Part shown: positions 1 to 12,617 of the stretch, piece by piece
Layout: the number at the start of each line of letters is the position of its first letter
How positions within the stretch are numbered: the stretch's first letter is position 1
Assembly: GCA_022829145.1 (NCBI GenBank)
Contig: CM040755.1
Span: forward strand, 20,843,563 to 20,907,562
Direction of reading: 5' to 3'
DNA from: Albula goreensis
Lineage: Eukaryota; Chordata; Actinopteri; Albuliformes; Albulidae
Length of the DNA stretch: 64,000 nt
Translations under genes and position numbers: made by a program
The notes under the pieces: model-generated
What the model saw: the letters and a program-made list of their open reading frames with translations, nothing else
The model's database searches: none
Told to the model about the DNA's origin: nothing

Positions 1-1048
1 AGTGTATTTTTCAAATGTTTCTGCAGTTTGCTGTACATAACTACAAGAGAGTTGTGTAAACAGGAGTCGTTTTTGTGCTAAAAGTATAAAAAAAAAATAT
101 GATAAACCTACCCAAGGCAACTGAATAACCGAGAACTATATTTATGCAAAATATGAACTGCTCATTTTAAAGCAAATAAAAACCTGAGGGATATAGCAAC
201 CTGATTTCCTTGCTGCACATAAACCACCTTAATGACACCTTGTGATACTGGCCTGAACTGAATCTTACTACTCTCTTAAACTGCACTTTATGGGCAGAGA
301 TATAGCCTCTGCAAACCAGGGAGAGGTTAACGACTGATCAAATATATGTTTGCATCAATCCTGTGTGTAGAGGAACCTTCATTTAGCAACATTAAGTTGC
401 TTTTTTTTTTTACAGCAAAACATGCCCTTTCAGGTGGGAGACATAGGTAAACAAACAACCAAAAGACACAGGGTAACTATTGTAATAATTACAATCCAAT
501 CATTAATTGCACAAGCTCTTCAGCTGCTGTGGGCTGAATGACCTGTGCCGTTTATGCGTGCGTGTATTTGTGGAGGTGTGCCATTGTGCTGTAAGGGCAT
601 GCCAAACATTGGCCTTTGGCACAGTCCAAGTACTGTTCAGAACTTGAAGAAATCTGAATGAAGAGGTTCACATGCATTCTTACACCAGCTTTACATATTT
701 TAACCTCACCCCACCATGGCTATCCACAAGATGTTACACATAAGGCACATGCTAATTATGTCATATGATATAGACATAACTTGTAAAATGCTTGTGTTGA
801 GTTTTTAGCTGGAATACAGAATTCTATTGTCTGGGTGAAATTCTGTTGGTTCTTGCCTCATCTGTTATACATAATCCAGGATCTCAATGACCAGATTTAT
901 ATGTCAAATCTGAGGATCAGGAGAGAGGGGAAGGGGAAATCCACTTTTGTCACAATGCAATAAAGGAAAGGTTTTGTAAAGCTGATTGTAGGCTAAATCA
1001 CACATTCTGTTGCAGTACAGATAATAAGGAAGTTTTCCCTTTTCCTCG

Positions 1049-1067
1049 TTTTTTTTTTTTTTTTTTT
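1049..1067. repeat. Poly(T) run
   Basis: Nineteen consecutive T residues are followed by AAAA. No retroelement body is recognisable on either side, so it may be a simple homopolymer expansion rather than the tail of a minus-strand insertion. Confidence 0.85.
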
Positions 1068-3119
1068 AAAAGGACAATTGACAGGCTAGCATTCTTTTTA
1101 CTTGCTTGAAGTTTCTTCACAAACAGTCAGTGATAAAACCAGCTAATCAGACAGAGACAGCCTGGTCTTGTACCTGTGATCAGCTGTCAGCTTTTCCATA
1201 CTGAACAGAGCAGGCGTGAACCGTAATTTTTCACAAAGGACTTCAGTGGAAAAAAGAGACAGTCACAAATGAGAACTGCAGAATCATAAAAAACCTGCAG
1301 AGACATGTGTTGTACAAACTGTTAAGTTTCATTTATCATTCCTGCTTTTTTGTTGTCTGTATAATTAGTTCATTTCCTTTGTTATCTTGTGACAATGAAA
1401 AATACTTGTCAATTACCTGATCAAAACAGCTTTATTTGCTACTACTGTAGTATATGTTACATGTAAAACAAAGGTGAAAAGTAAGTCAATAAATTTTGAC
1501 ACTGTAGTCATAAAATAAAGGAAGGGGTCTACTAAGCCTTTCAACTGTCAAAGCAAATGTGCAATGGAAGTTGCCTTATATGCTTCTAAGTTTAGCAAAT
1601 ATATTTAGATTTCACGCATGGCCTGATGTGTATGTCACATACAAAATAATTATACAAGTCTTTTAAAAATGTCAAAAATGCAGTCTTGATTCATATAAGT
1701 GTGACTAACTGACATTTGGTTCAATACCATTTTGTTTCTGTCAGAAAAACTCAGATGTGATTAAGTGCAGACTCATGTGAAGTATTACACTGCTATTTTG
1801 AAGTCTTGCTGTGGTCTCAGTGGAGCAGCGCATGCATAGCAAATTTGTGCTGGAGTCAGGAGAAGAAAAGAATCAGCTTTAGATAGGCTCAGGTATTTTA
1901 TACATTTCCCTTCTGGCTCGTGACTGATGCCAAGGCCTTTAAAGAAGGTTTACTATTTGTTATGTGGAATGGACTGTTTCTATCAGTGCTAAGGTCCAGC
2001 ATGGGCTACCAGCAGAGCAAACCCTTTCATGACAAGTTCATCACTGTTCGATTGGGTTTTTCCAACCTTTCTAGTTATGAGTAATGGGCTTTCACCCTTT
2101 GAGACAGTTTTGTGTGGTACCATGATTAGAGCAGTGATAGATGCATTGTATCTGTCACATGTAGCTGGTTAAACTGGCATGAATACAGTAAACAGTGAAA
2201 GAGGGAAGAAGGATTTTCATCTTCCCTTGCGACGGCCTGGGGGTAACACCAACAAAGCGCTTAATGGGATACAAGTGACACAGTTTTAACACAATTCAAC
2301 AGTCTTAAAAAAAATCTGTCCGGTCAGTTCCCCTGTGGCTTTTTTCTGTGTCTGCAGTGACCAGTTGTATTATTTCACAATGCTAAATAGATGTATGTGT
2401 TCCATACAACTGAGCAAGTAATGACTTAACATAAATGACTGGTTAAAAATAACACTGAATTTCAAGACAAAAGGACTCTACTCCTGCTGAAAAGCTTTCA
2501 TCCTTTGGTGCTGTTTCAGACTGCAAGCTGTTAGGATACAACACACAGCATCAGTAACACGCGCTCATCAGGAAAGAGTACCTGAATCACAACACAAAAC
2601 ATTGCATGGAAATACATGAAATAGAGAGATCAATAACTACATTTCTGTCATTTACCAAGAACACACACAAAGAAGGCTTGTGCTCATTCACATATCAGAT
2701 ATTCCAAGCTGAAAAGGAAAAATGATACCAAAAATGTAGACAGGCATTTTCTTCCCTTCCTCAAATAACATGTTTCTCATGAGGATGCTTTTCATTTCTT
2801 GGGAAGGGATATATTGGGGCAAGGAAATTTTAAAGCAGTTCCTTTATCTGCCGCATTCCCTATTAGCTATAGCTTGTAATTTCCATTTCCCTTGGCCTTG
2901 CCTGAAGGTAACCTTTCAACAACTCAGTGATGGAACAGCTATTTTCTTCACAATAATAAATTGCTGTGCAGAGGGACATTAATGTCTATATAGTGGTACA
3001 CAATACATAAAATATGGTGTTTACAACCAACACCCCCCACCAACCCAAAAAAAAAATTAAAGCATTCCAAGATACTGGCTTTTGACCATTTCAAATGTCA
3101 TGGCTGCTCTTTGCAAAGC

Positions 3120-3300
3120 TGTTCTTCATTAGCAGCTGTTCCAACCTGCCAGGCATAATTACTTAATTATAGGAAACAATAATCCATGGATAGTTGGACC
3201 CCTTGCTGATTTAATTAGAATAACATTTATTAATTAACTCACCTGTGCCTTATGGGGGAGTTTGAGCTGAGATGGCTTGCCAGGAGGCACATTTGTGACT
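3120..3300. promoter_or_regulatory. Candidate conserved noncoding element rich in TAAT sites
   Basis: This non-repetitive block contains a dense cluster of homeodomain-type cores: AATTACTTAATTA near 3158-3170, TTTAATTAGAAT near 3211-3222 and TTAATTAACT near 3230-3239. CACCTG, an E-box, follows at 3241-3246. Such clustering in an otherwise unique segment is typical of developmental enhancers in gene deserts. That reading is inferred from composition only; no alignment was available. Confidence 0.27.
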
Positions 3301-5749
3301 ATGAATATATAATTTAAATTAACATAATGTAAAATCTTTTATCCCTTATTTCTGCTTTCATCCTATTTGAAATTGGGAATGACATGGAATTCCCAATCCT
3401 ATTTGTAGGTCTATCCTATTAGTCCATTCAGCTAGTTCAGAAGAGTGCAGGTGAGTATGTTTCTCATGAGGATCATGTGCTGCTAGGTGCTGGTTCCTCT
3501 CACTGAGCAGTTCAGCTTCACACTCATTGCACTGGTTTACAGTGCTTCATCTGCATTTTATGGGGGGCAGACTACTGTCACCCAGCTTCACCAACAGGTT
3601 TTAAACAACAGGGCCTATCCCCCCTATTCAAACCCTGTCCTTTGGGATTGGCTGCAGCAGATATGTCGCCCTATGGAGCTGATGGCCATGAGAGGTACTT
3701 GCATGGCCAGGATTCAGCAGCCCACTCTGTTGTGCACTGCCACACTGAAAACCAGTGCATCTCCTGCTTGGGAATCTCACTACAAGTTCAGTGATGTGCT
3801 GTACTCCCATTCTGTGAACCTACTGGTGAAACAAACACAGGCAAAGGAGTTCATGTTAACCTTCTTTTCACATATCTGATGAACTGCATTTTTAATGAGA
3901 GAGTAGCAATGACACATCCAAGTAAGATCTATTATGGAGAGTAATTTGCAACTCTGCCAATGAGATTATCATCCACTGCAAACATACTATTGCTTTAATG
4001 AAACTGACTGATGCCCAGTGCTGTAATTTTAAACAGTGATGTGCAATGGCCAAGGAGAGAGACCTTCATATCTTTAATGCAACACTTTTGATCTTGGAGT
4101 ACCCGCCGCCCCATGAATTTGCTTTTCATGCAACATTTTCCATGGAATGGTTATGCTGTGTGCCCATCAGTCCTTTCAGCTGTTAGGAGCCCTGGGACTG
4201 GAGGACAGTGATGAGGAAGGGCACTTTATTTTCAGGACATCAAGGCCAGGCAGCAGGCTGGACTGCTGTGTAATTCGGTATACTGGGAACTCATGCTCAA
4301 CTTTAAACTCATGCTTCTGTTTGAAAAATCATCTTCACCCGCAGAGTCACTTTCACTGATGTGTCTGTGTACACAGATCTCAGCTTGAGAAAAAGGAAGG
4401 GGTAAGTGTACAGCAATGTAATTAACTTTGACCATTGATTATTCATTCTGTTTAACAGCAAACGAAAAACACGCTTGCAACGACCTGCATTTGTCACTTT
4501 TCTTTCAATAGAAGGACTGTGCCACGGATCCCAATGCAAAGAATTAGCTTCTCATTCGCTCACAGCAATTGCTGCATGCTTAGTGGAGTTACAGACACAA
4601 TCTTTCAGCTTTGGTGTGACTCAGTGGTGAATTATTTAGGTTAACCTGAGATGCTACTCTGTTACTAAAACCTTGATTGACTTCTGTAATGTACTGCTCT
4701 CCTTTCTCCTCCTGTACTGAAGCAGAGAGCAGCTCCTTTGTCCACACTCTGCTTCTTTCAGACCACCACCCTCTTCACCCACCTGTGCACCAATGGACTG
4801 TTGAGATCAATTTGTGTGCATTCCACCACCACTGCTTTGAGTGCTGGCTTTAAGAAGCCATTGTCAATCTGCATTCATGTGGACAGCTTGTAACATAGCC
4901 ATATGCCTTTCCACTAGGTGTAGCTGAAAGACCCAAGGACACTGGCAAATAAACACACAAAGACAACTTTTTCCTCTATTTTTTCTTAAAACCAGAGGCT
5001 GTGTATTTCATCAGGGCTCATTTGTTACATGGACACACAGGACTGAAGCAGACAGACAAAGATGTGCTCTTTGTTCAATGTGATGCTAAACAACACTGTG
5101 AACATTTAGGCTGTCCTTGTCCATTTCAGCTATTGGGAATTCAGTTGCATGAAAGCAGTCTGTTAAGGCTAGTGCTGACAGAAGATGTAAGTGAAAGGAA
5201 TATGATTTTTCATGAGAAAAAAAATAATAAAATCTGCCCATAAACACTGATATTCCCTTAATTGACTGGTTCTTAAAATACAGTGGTTATGAATAACTGG
5301 CCTTAACAGATTAAAAAGCATGCCTCTCCATATGATTGAGGCAGAGAGAGTCTCAAAGAGAGAACCATAGAGGGGTCTGTGAGAAATGAAACAAGACCTC
5401 CTGCTGTCCACACAGGTAGGGATGAACAGAAGGAGCAGGAAGCAGTGCAGACACAACACTGTTGAGAGAAAGTGGAACAGTTTGACAGAGGGAACTGCAA
5501 AGCAGCAGCAGCCTTTTAGGAGCTTCTGGAGAATGGCTGTTTCATTAGCCTGTCCTGGAGAGGGGGGTGATTTGTTAATTCTTGATTTCACCATTGTGAG
5601 ATGAGAAGAGCCTCTGAATGAATAGTTTTGTAATCAAACCCCTCCACCATCTCTCCCTAAAGTTTAATAGTAGATATATTGTGTCAGTCCTGACCTTTGA
5701 CTAATGAGGGCAGCTCAGTATTTATGGAGATGTCTCCAGACTTACCCTT

Positions 5750-5905
5750 CAATTGCTGGTCTTTTTCGCGGATTCCAGCAGCCGTTAAAGGAAGCCACTT
5801 GACCTGAGCCACGGCGGATTGTTGACCGCTGGCCTGGCCCCTGGATCGCCGCCACGTGTGTAACTGAAAGTGACACTTGCCTGAGGCAGCCCAGCAGCAC
5901 ATGAC
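5750..5905. promoter_or_regulatory. Candidate regulatory element, CpG-containing block
   Basis: The block is GC-richer than its surroundings and has several CpGs in a CpG-poor context, including TTCGCGG, CCACGGCGG and GGATCGCCGCCACGTGTG. The last holds a perfect CACGTG E-box near 5852-5857. There is no repeat structure. A 72-codon open frame on the minus strand covers it but resembles no known protein. I infer a possible conserved noncoding element. Confidence 0.25.
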
Positions 5906-7167
5906 TAGGTTAGTGTTACCGCTCTGAAATCATACATGACAAGCAGGAGCAAGAACATGTCAGGACAGTCTAGTCACTCAGTTCAGGAGTACCTCTGCCA
6001 GTCTTGATCCCTCCCTCTTTGCGATTAAATGCCCTTTTGGTTGTTTTGTCGTTTTTATGAGAAAGGGATGACTTTTTGGAGGACTTGGAACACGAGAGGC
6101 TCTTGGAGTAGAAGCGATGACAGACTTCCCTTTGGAACCTCACGGCCAGCTCAAAGGTGAAATTACACAAACATCATTTGGCAGCGGCATATGGAGCTGC
6201 AGTCTGGGGGAGGGGGAGAGACTGAATTCAGTCCGGTCTCTACTGTGGTCTATACATACCTTATTGTTGCTTTCCAATGCTAAGACATAAATGGAACAAT
6301 AATTTATTTTGATTGAAGGAGAAAGACTGTAGGATATTTGACAAATGTATTGATCATGACAGAAAGTAGTCTAATTGGATGACATTAAAACAAAAAAAAA
6401 AAACAGGGCAGCAGCACAATATCCCCACTAAATGTCAATGCCACATTCACCTTAATTCAATAAATCGTAAGTGTTCAAGAACCAGTAGACTGGTCCACAG
6501 TGTTGTTGGTTGTATTTGGTATTTGTTGGGTGTTATGTATTGCCCTGGTTATTCTTCCCTGCAAAAAGAAAACCCCCTAGGGTGTATAAAAAATAAATTA
6601 GGACTGGTATTGATGTTTCAAAAGATAACATTACATATGTATTTTCAGATTACCTTGTTCCTTGTCACAGCAATATGAGTACGCACATTTTAGAAGGCTT
6701 TTCACATGACCTTCTACGAGAAGAAAAGAACATGTTTCATCAGGTCTTTGACTGGAGTAAGGGAAAGCAAAGAAAGTGTAAAAAAACATTATGCATATCA
6801 AAACAGAATCATTTTCTTCTTGTTTGTTAATATGTTATAATCCCACAAAATGCTTTCCTATAAAGAAATGCAGGCCTAAATAATGAGACTGGGCTTATTT
6901 AAGTTAAACTAATGTGGTGTACATTGACCAATGGGCAAGCATAAACAACCCTTGAAAGTTTCAGTCCACTTGCATCGTAAGTTTGCTGTTGCACATCACT
7001 TGAAGTAGACAGATTTTTCTGACATGTGGTAAAAATGGTCATTTAAAAAATCTAGCAATACATCAATTTGACATTTTTGGTGAAATTGAACAAAATGGCT
7101 ACAGAATCTTTAGTTTTCTTCATGTTTTCTTGAATTACAGCATTAGTATCATTATTTAATAGCCACA

Positions 7168-7172
<5 letters not shown>

Positions 7173-7203
<31 letters not shown>

Positions 7204-7206
7204 GTA

Positions 7207-7239
<33 letters not shown>
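7173..7239. repeat. Compound (TA)n-(TG)n-(GA)n microsatellite
   Basis: Three adjoining dinucleotide tracts are visible: TA for about 14 units, a short AATGTA interruption, TG for about 9 units, then GA for about 8 units. The order suggests successive expansion from point mutations at the edges of an older array. The 82- and 60-codon minus-strand open frames over it are artefacts of the repeat. Confidence 0.95.
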
Positions 7240-10200
7240 TCTGAGGCAAATATATTCTACTTTCCAGTAAAACAATAATGCAAAGACTCCATTTCCACAT
7301 TCAAAGCTCATATAATAATGTGATTCATCAATATTCATTTGGAATGCTTTTCATGGAACGAAAAGAACAGACAGATGAACACAGTGATTAGCACAGAGTC
7401 TCAGACCATTAGAGCTCTCAAGTGCATAAATAAATCATCAGACAAAGTTGGGTTTTCCCGAGTCATTCATCTCTGCTTGAAATGCCGTGGGTTCAAGCTG
7501 CAGTTGAGCGACTCCTAGACCGTATGGGAATTGGAGGCCACAGAGAGTGAATTTATAATTATTTACAACTATTATCCAGACTGTTGGAAATTTGGTGCAG
7601 CATCTATCTAACAGCAGGGTGCTTTGTGCTTTCTTTAAAAGTTAAATCCAGAAAGCGCCTCAAAGTTCTGTTCATTTAACAGCCTTTCATCTCATCCCTA
7701 AGTCAACATTTTATTTTGCAAAGAAGTAGCAGTTGATTTGGTAAAATGGCATGTGGCAAAGTGCTCTGGCTGTAGAACCAACCAGGTTACCAGGGTTTAA
7801 GATTAATTTAATTGGAGCTTAAGATAAAAATATCAGTTTGAAAATAGCTAAGCAATTTCCATTATATTTCCGATGGCAGAGCCAAACTCAACAGGCTGAA
7901 CTAAGCTGGCCATAGGACGCTTAGCAGTACACATGAAGAGCGGACTTGTGCTGCAATGCTGTGGTGCCTCGGCTGTAGGGTTCACCACAGCCGAGGTTAT
8001 GTTCATCTCCGTTTTCATCCACAGCCACTCCGCTTTGCGCATTGTTCCAGCAAAGATACTCGTTAACAAAGAATTGATGATTAATTTCTCAATACTGACA
8101 GTCATCATTCCTTGTGCATCTCAAAGAGTTAATTTGACATAATCCATTTTTTTAAATGTATACCTCATTGACCAAAAAACATACGATCTCTCTCCCATTT
8201 AGCCATGGTATACAAATGGACATTTGCTTACAATTAAGCCACATTTTACCTGGAACAATGTAGTGGCACACACGACTAGAGCTTGAGACCTTCATGTTGA
8301 AACCCAAGTGCACTAAACACTCCACCCCCTATCTACTGCATTCTGAAAGCTGAAGCCCAGCCTGACGAACAGCAAGTGGAGAGATTACAGCAGCATTAAT
8401 CATTTGCTACAAAGTTCTTTTCGTCTGATCTTCACAGTATTTTCCTGCCAAAACACATCTGCATCCAAAAAAGTCTTACTGATAAAACTGTCAAGATCAT
8501 CGCTCTCTCAGCTGGAGATTTTCTAACTCATAGGTGCTAACAAAAGTAATAATGGAAAATAAACATGGAAATTTGGAGAGTGTCAGACATATTTTATTTA
8601 TTTTTTTGTTTTAGGAGTGGGAAGGGGAAGAAGAACAGGCAAAACAGGCAGAAGAGAATAGAAAAAGAGCTGTCCAGTATGTGCTAAAATAAGAGGAGCC
8701 TCTGCAAAGGAATAAAATGTAGCAGATCTCCAATGAAGCTTGTCAAAGTAATGAAAATTGGATTTGGGAACCAAATTTGCATTATAACATAATTATCTAA
8801 AGCAAATGGTGTCTGATATTACAGCAGACCATCTTAAGGAGGACTATGTTGAAGTATATCTGTAAAACCTTTTTACTGTATGTTTTCCCATTAAAAAGTA
8901 TTTTTCCCAGAATCAGTATATACTCACATTGTATTTACACTAACACAGTCATGCACCCAAGATTAAATACAAAAAAACAATTAATTTGGATTAAAACAAT
9001 CTCTTGCATTTAATATGTTTCAGGGTCAAAACACAAAAAGTGATTTTGTTTCTGTTGTGTTTGCTTATTTAATAAATCATCTGTACTTTAAATTCATGGC
9101 AGGACACATTATGTGTACCTTACATGATACAATACATATTACAGTATTACAGAAAATATTTACCTTGTTGCTGTTACTATTTGTATAATGGGTAGACTTT
9201 TTAAAACAGTAGACAAGTGAAAAGAAACAAACAGAAAGGACAATAAAATAAACTTTAAAAATAAATAAAATCTATACAGCATTGAAGGGAAAAAAGTTTT
9301 TTCTTTCCTTCTGTGGCATATAAGATAGCAATTAATCATGTCACCATTATGCAGGTGGCAGTATGGGGAAGTTAGATCAATCGGCGGCCACATGATGAGG
9401 GAAGATGGAGGACGCAGCCTTGGGTGGTGAGGTCAGGATGGATAGAGCAGGTGCATGGGGCGAGCTGCTGGGCTGTGAAGTGCTCGCTAGGTGTTTGCTG
9501 TGGGGAGCAAAAGGGGGCTCTTCCACTAATGACAAACTGCAGTGCAGAGAGCAGGAAATGCTGACTCTGCTGTTATGCCAAAGCCGCACACTTCTCTCAC
9601 CTGGGTATGGATCAACACACTTTCCTAGGGACTCCATCTTCAGTATTTATACGGGTATTTAGATCATTCATTTATGTAAATATTTATAGATGTTTATTTA
9701 TTGGTAGACTCAATCTACACCCCCCTTAACCAGACAAACCTTGAGTAAATATGTTACACATCCCATTTGTGCTGCATTTAATCAACATTGTCCATAACTT
9801 TCAGAATCAAATACAGCATAATGAGCCCAACAATTACCTTTTTAAACAGTGTTGGTAAAGAAAATGCTTGCATTGTAAGTTATGAACAAAATATTATTGA
9901 GTAAAGATCTAAGTAAGGAATTTTGTGAACTGTCCAGCAGATTGTTACCATTAACCTGAGTTTAATGTCCAGAACTCATAAAAATGAACACAAACAGCAT
10001 TAAGGGATGCACTACACACTCGCATACCATGTAAAACCCCCACATTTAAATGGTTACCAACAATGCTGTCAGTGAAAAGAATTGATGTGTAAAAGTAATC
10101 TGGTGGGTCAACTATGGTACACAAATTAACTAGATTAAAATGAACATTTATTGCAATTCATTACATTAATAAGACAGAATTCAATGTCTACACTACAGAA

Positions 10201-10706
10201 GGTTCAACACTAAAGCATTAAACTGAAAGAAGACAAATCATGAAAGAAATTAATTGAAAGCAAAATAAAGAACCAAAGCTTGTCTCTACCAAAGTCTCTA
10301 CAAACAGGCAGAAAACAAAGCAACGATGAGCACCACAGAGAGGAACGGAGAACAAACTGCAGAATAACAAGCAAAAGCTAAAACTTAAATAGAAAGTTCA
10401 ACATTTTGCGTTTTCAGAGATGGAGTGAACACTTTCTCATCTATGCCCATGCATAGTTGCTAGTCCGAAGCATTTTAAAAGATCCCAGGGCTATTATGAC
10501 AATAATCTTCTCATGATGAGCATTCTGTGGACTATAAATATGATTATATTATTCTGGTGGCCTGACCTGCAATTCCCAACCTGTAACCTTTTGAGGATTT
10601 AAATGGTGTTAAAAGCATAAGCTGAGATATCAGGAACAAAGTTCTGCCAGCGAATTGCTTTTGTCAGAGAAGGCCTGTGGTCCTTGAATAGTTTGTGTTG
10701 TGCCTA

Positions 10707-10753
10707 GGGGTGGGGTGGGGGGATTGCGGGGGGCAGGGGTCGGGGGTGGTGGG
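10707..10753 (+). other. G-rich tract with strong G-quadruplex potential
   Basis: The plus strand has at least seven G-runs of three or more within 47 bases: 10707-10710, 10712-10715, 10717-10722, 10728-10733, 10736-10739, 10742-10746 and 10751-10753. The first three runs are separated by single T residues. This satisfies the G3+N1-7 quadruplex pattern several times over. Whether it folds or matters in vivo is unknown. Confidence 0.85.
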
Positions 10754-11483
10754 TTTGGTGGAAACCAGGATGTAAAGATTTAGGCTACAGACACAGGACC
10801 CTTGGTGACAATGACTTTTCATGAGGATCCTGCACCCATATCCAATTTTCAAAAAAGTCACCATTGAACATAAGGATACATTACACATATACAGCATTGT
10901 CTACATTTTAAAAACTTTGATGGCAATTATAAGTGTGTTCCTCCACCCAAACAAGTGCAGAAATAATAAAAATCAAACAAGGCACAAGAAAAATGAAAGA
11001 CGTATCATAATATACTTGAAATGAGATATCAGTTTGAACCATCACGAAAGGGCCCTTAAATGGCAAATCTGTCCCTAAGTGCAGACATGATTATTGGGTT
11101 TTAGCTCATAAAACTCTCCCTGGATTATGTGCCACTCAACCATAATCACCGCCTTGCTGAAGAGTCCCTATCAGGACTGGGGCTGATGAGGGTATGGGAT
11201 TCTCTGGTTCAGATGTTCGTTACATCTGTGAGTTCCCTGGGATCTCTCCTAATGGTTTCTGCTTCATGCAGCTAATGGTGGCAGATCCCCTTGGATCTGT
11301 CATCTTCATTGCTGTTTGCTAGCTTTTTATATGTTATAAATGTTTTCCAAGTTTTAATTTGTACATGAATTATGTTGATTTGGTGACCATGGTGACTGCT
11401 ACAACTACAGTACTGTGTCAAGTGGTTTTAAAAAGAATAAGAGAGAGCAAGGCTATCATTTATTAAGTATCCATGAGTAAGAA

Positions 11484-11550
11484 ACACACATGCACGCACG
11501 TACGTACGTACGCACGCACGCACACACACACGCACACACGCACATACATG
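11484..11550. repeat. Interrupted (CA)n/(ACGT)n/(ACGC)n microsatellite
   Basis: Alternating purine-pyrimidine sequence runs through CA units, ACGT units (about four, palindromic), ACGC units and CA units again. The whole tract alternates strictly enough to be Z-DNA-prone. The 93-codon minus-strand frame through it is a repeat artefact. Confidence 0.9.
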
Positions 11551-11932
11551 TAGCCCTTCCCATGAAGAAAATGTAAATCTACAGGTATTCAGTTTCAGCC
11601 CATAAAGAACAGTGGAGTATAATTCATAATCTGTTCGGCAACTGCTGGAGCTGTATACAGACAGTGCTGCACGTAGCAAGAGCAACAAATATGATTGCAT
11701 CCGGTTCACAAATTCTAATCACCCCAATGTGTGGTATATGTATGACCAATTTAAGGCTGGCTAAGATATTGTTATATTTTAAAGTTAGCACAAACAGCTA
11801 GGCAAAATAATATTTTAACTACACCTCAATTCTCTAAGGCAAGTAAAGAATACACATAAATTTTCTTACGTGCAGACTGTATCAAATAAAGGTAAGATCT
11901 GAAAGACAGTGTTGGTGAACTATAGAAGTCAA

Positions 11933-11962
11933 CTTGATTTCATGCTGCAACATGAAATCAAG
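11933..11962. repeat. Perfect 12-bp inverted repeat with 6-nt loop
   Basis: CTTGATTTCATG at 11933-11944 is exactly complementary to CATGAAATCAAG at 11951-11962, with CTGCAA between them. The stem is too short for a microRNA precursor and no T-run terminator follows, so it is recorded only as structure. Confidence 0.85.
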
Positions 11963-12580
11963 ATAAAAAAAAATCCATAATCCATAAAAGGGAATTACCA
12001 GCAAGCACCAGAGAATGGGTGACTGCTACAGAGACATGATGGATAAACAGAACATTTCCAAATATGACCCATGCAGCTTTGATGCAGCTGTTCAATTTTG
12101 CATCATGCCTTTGAATTTTGAGAACATTTTTCAAGTGATTAATTTAATAAAGCATGATCCTGTTTCAAAATACTTTTTTAACTATTGAAAATATCTATCT
12201 ACTCATTATCTAGCTACAGAAAATACTGTAATTGGCATTTATTCATGTTTCTTATTCTGGCAATGCATTGGCACACATGTTTCACCTAAATTTGTGTACA
12301 GCTGAATATGCCTTGGATGCAAACATATTGTTGTAATATGGGATCACTTATTTAGACTTTGCTAATGTACTACATTTTCTGCTACAATTGGATGAAAAAA
12401 ATGGGTACAGCTGTTGCTGTCCATTGCAATCCCAAAGAGGCAGGTTCCAAGCTTCTCTCTACATGTTCTGTGAAAATGAGCTCTGATCACACATAATGTA
12501 CCCCTCACTTTTCCAAAATGACATAACAGGAGGACTTATACCTCACTGGTTTCCATCAATGGCTTTTCACTCACTTATTT

Positions 12581-12617
12581 CTGCCTTCTCTTCCTCTTCC
12601 TCTTCTACATCTCCCCT
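12581..12617. repeat. Short pyrimidine tract with CTTCCT units
   Basis: The plus strand is nearly all C/T here, with about three imperfect copies of TCTTCC. It is a degenerate simple repeat with no sign of a gene. Confidence 0.6.

Larger units (their letters stand above)
1..7172. other. Unique AT-rich DNA without recognisable genes
   Basis: This stretch holds unique AT-rich sequence, a 19-base T run at 1049-1067, and two candidate noncoding elements listed separately (3120-3300 and 5750-5905). The segment 3487-3879 is open for 130 codons on the plus strand, but the product resembles no family I know and has no flanking splice pattern. I see no transposon ends here. Confidence 0.5.

Noticed and set aside
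5169-5594. 141-codon minus-strand open frame
   Set aside because: Cys/Leu/Phe-rich low-complexity product, conflicting open frames on both strands, no family match.
5970-6170. 66-codon minus frame with a Ser/Lys-rich stretch
   Set aside because: The product looks superficially protein-like, but the composition is low-complexity and I find no flanking splice sites or homology.
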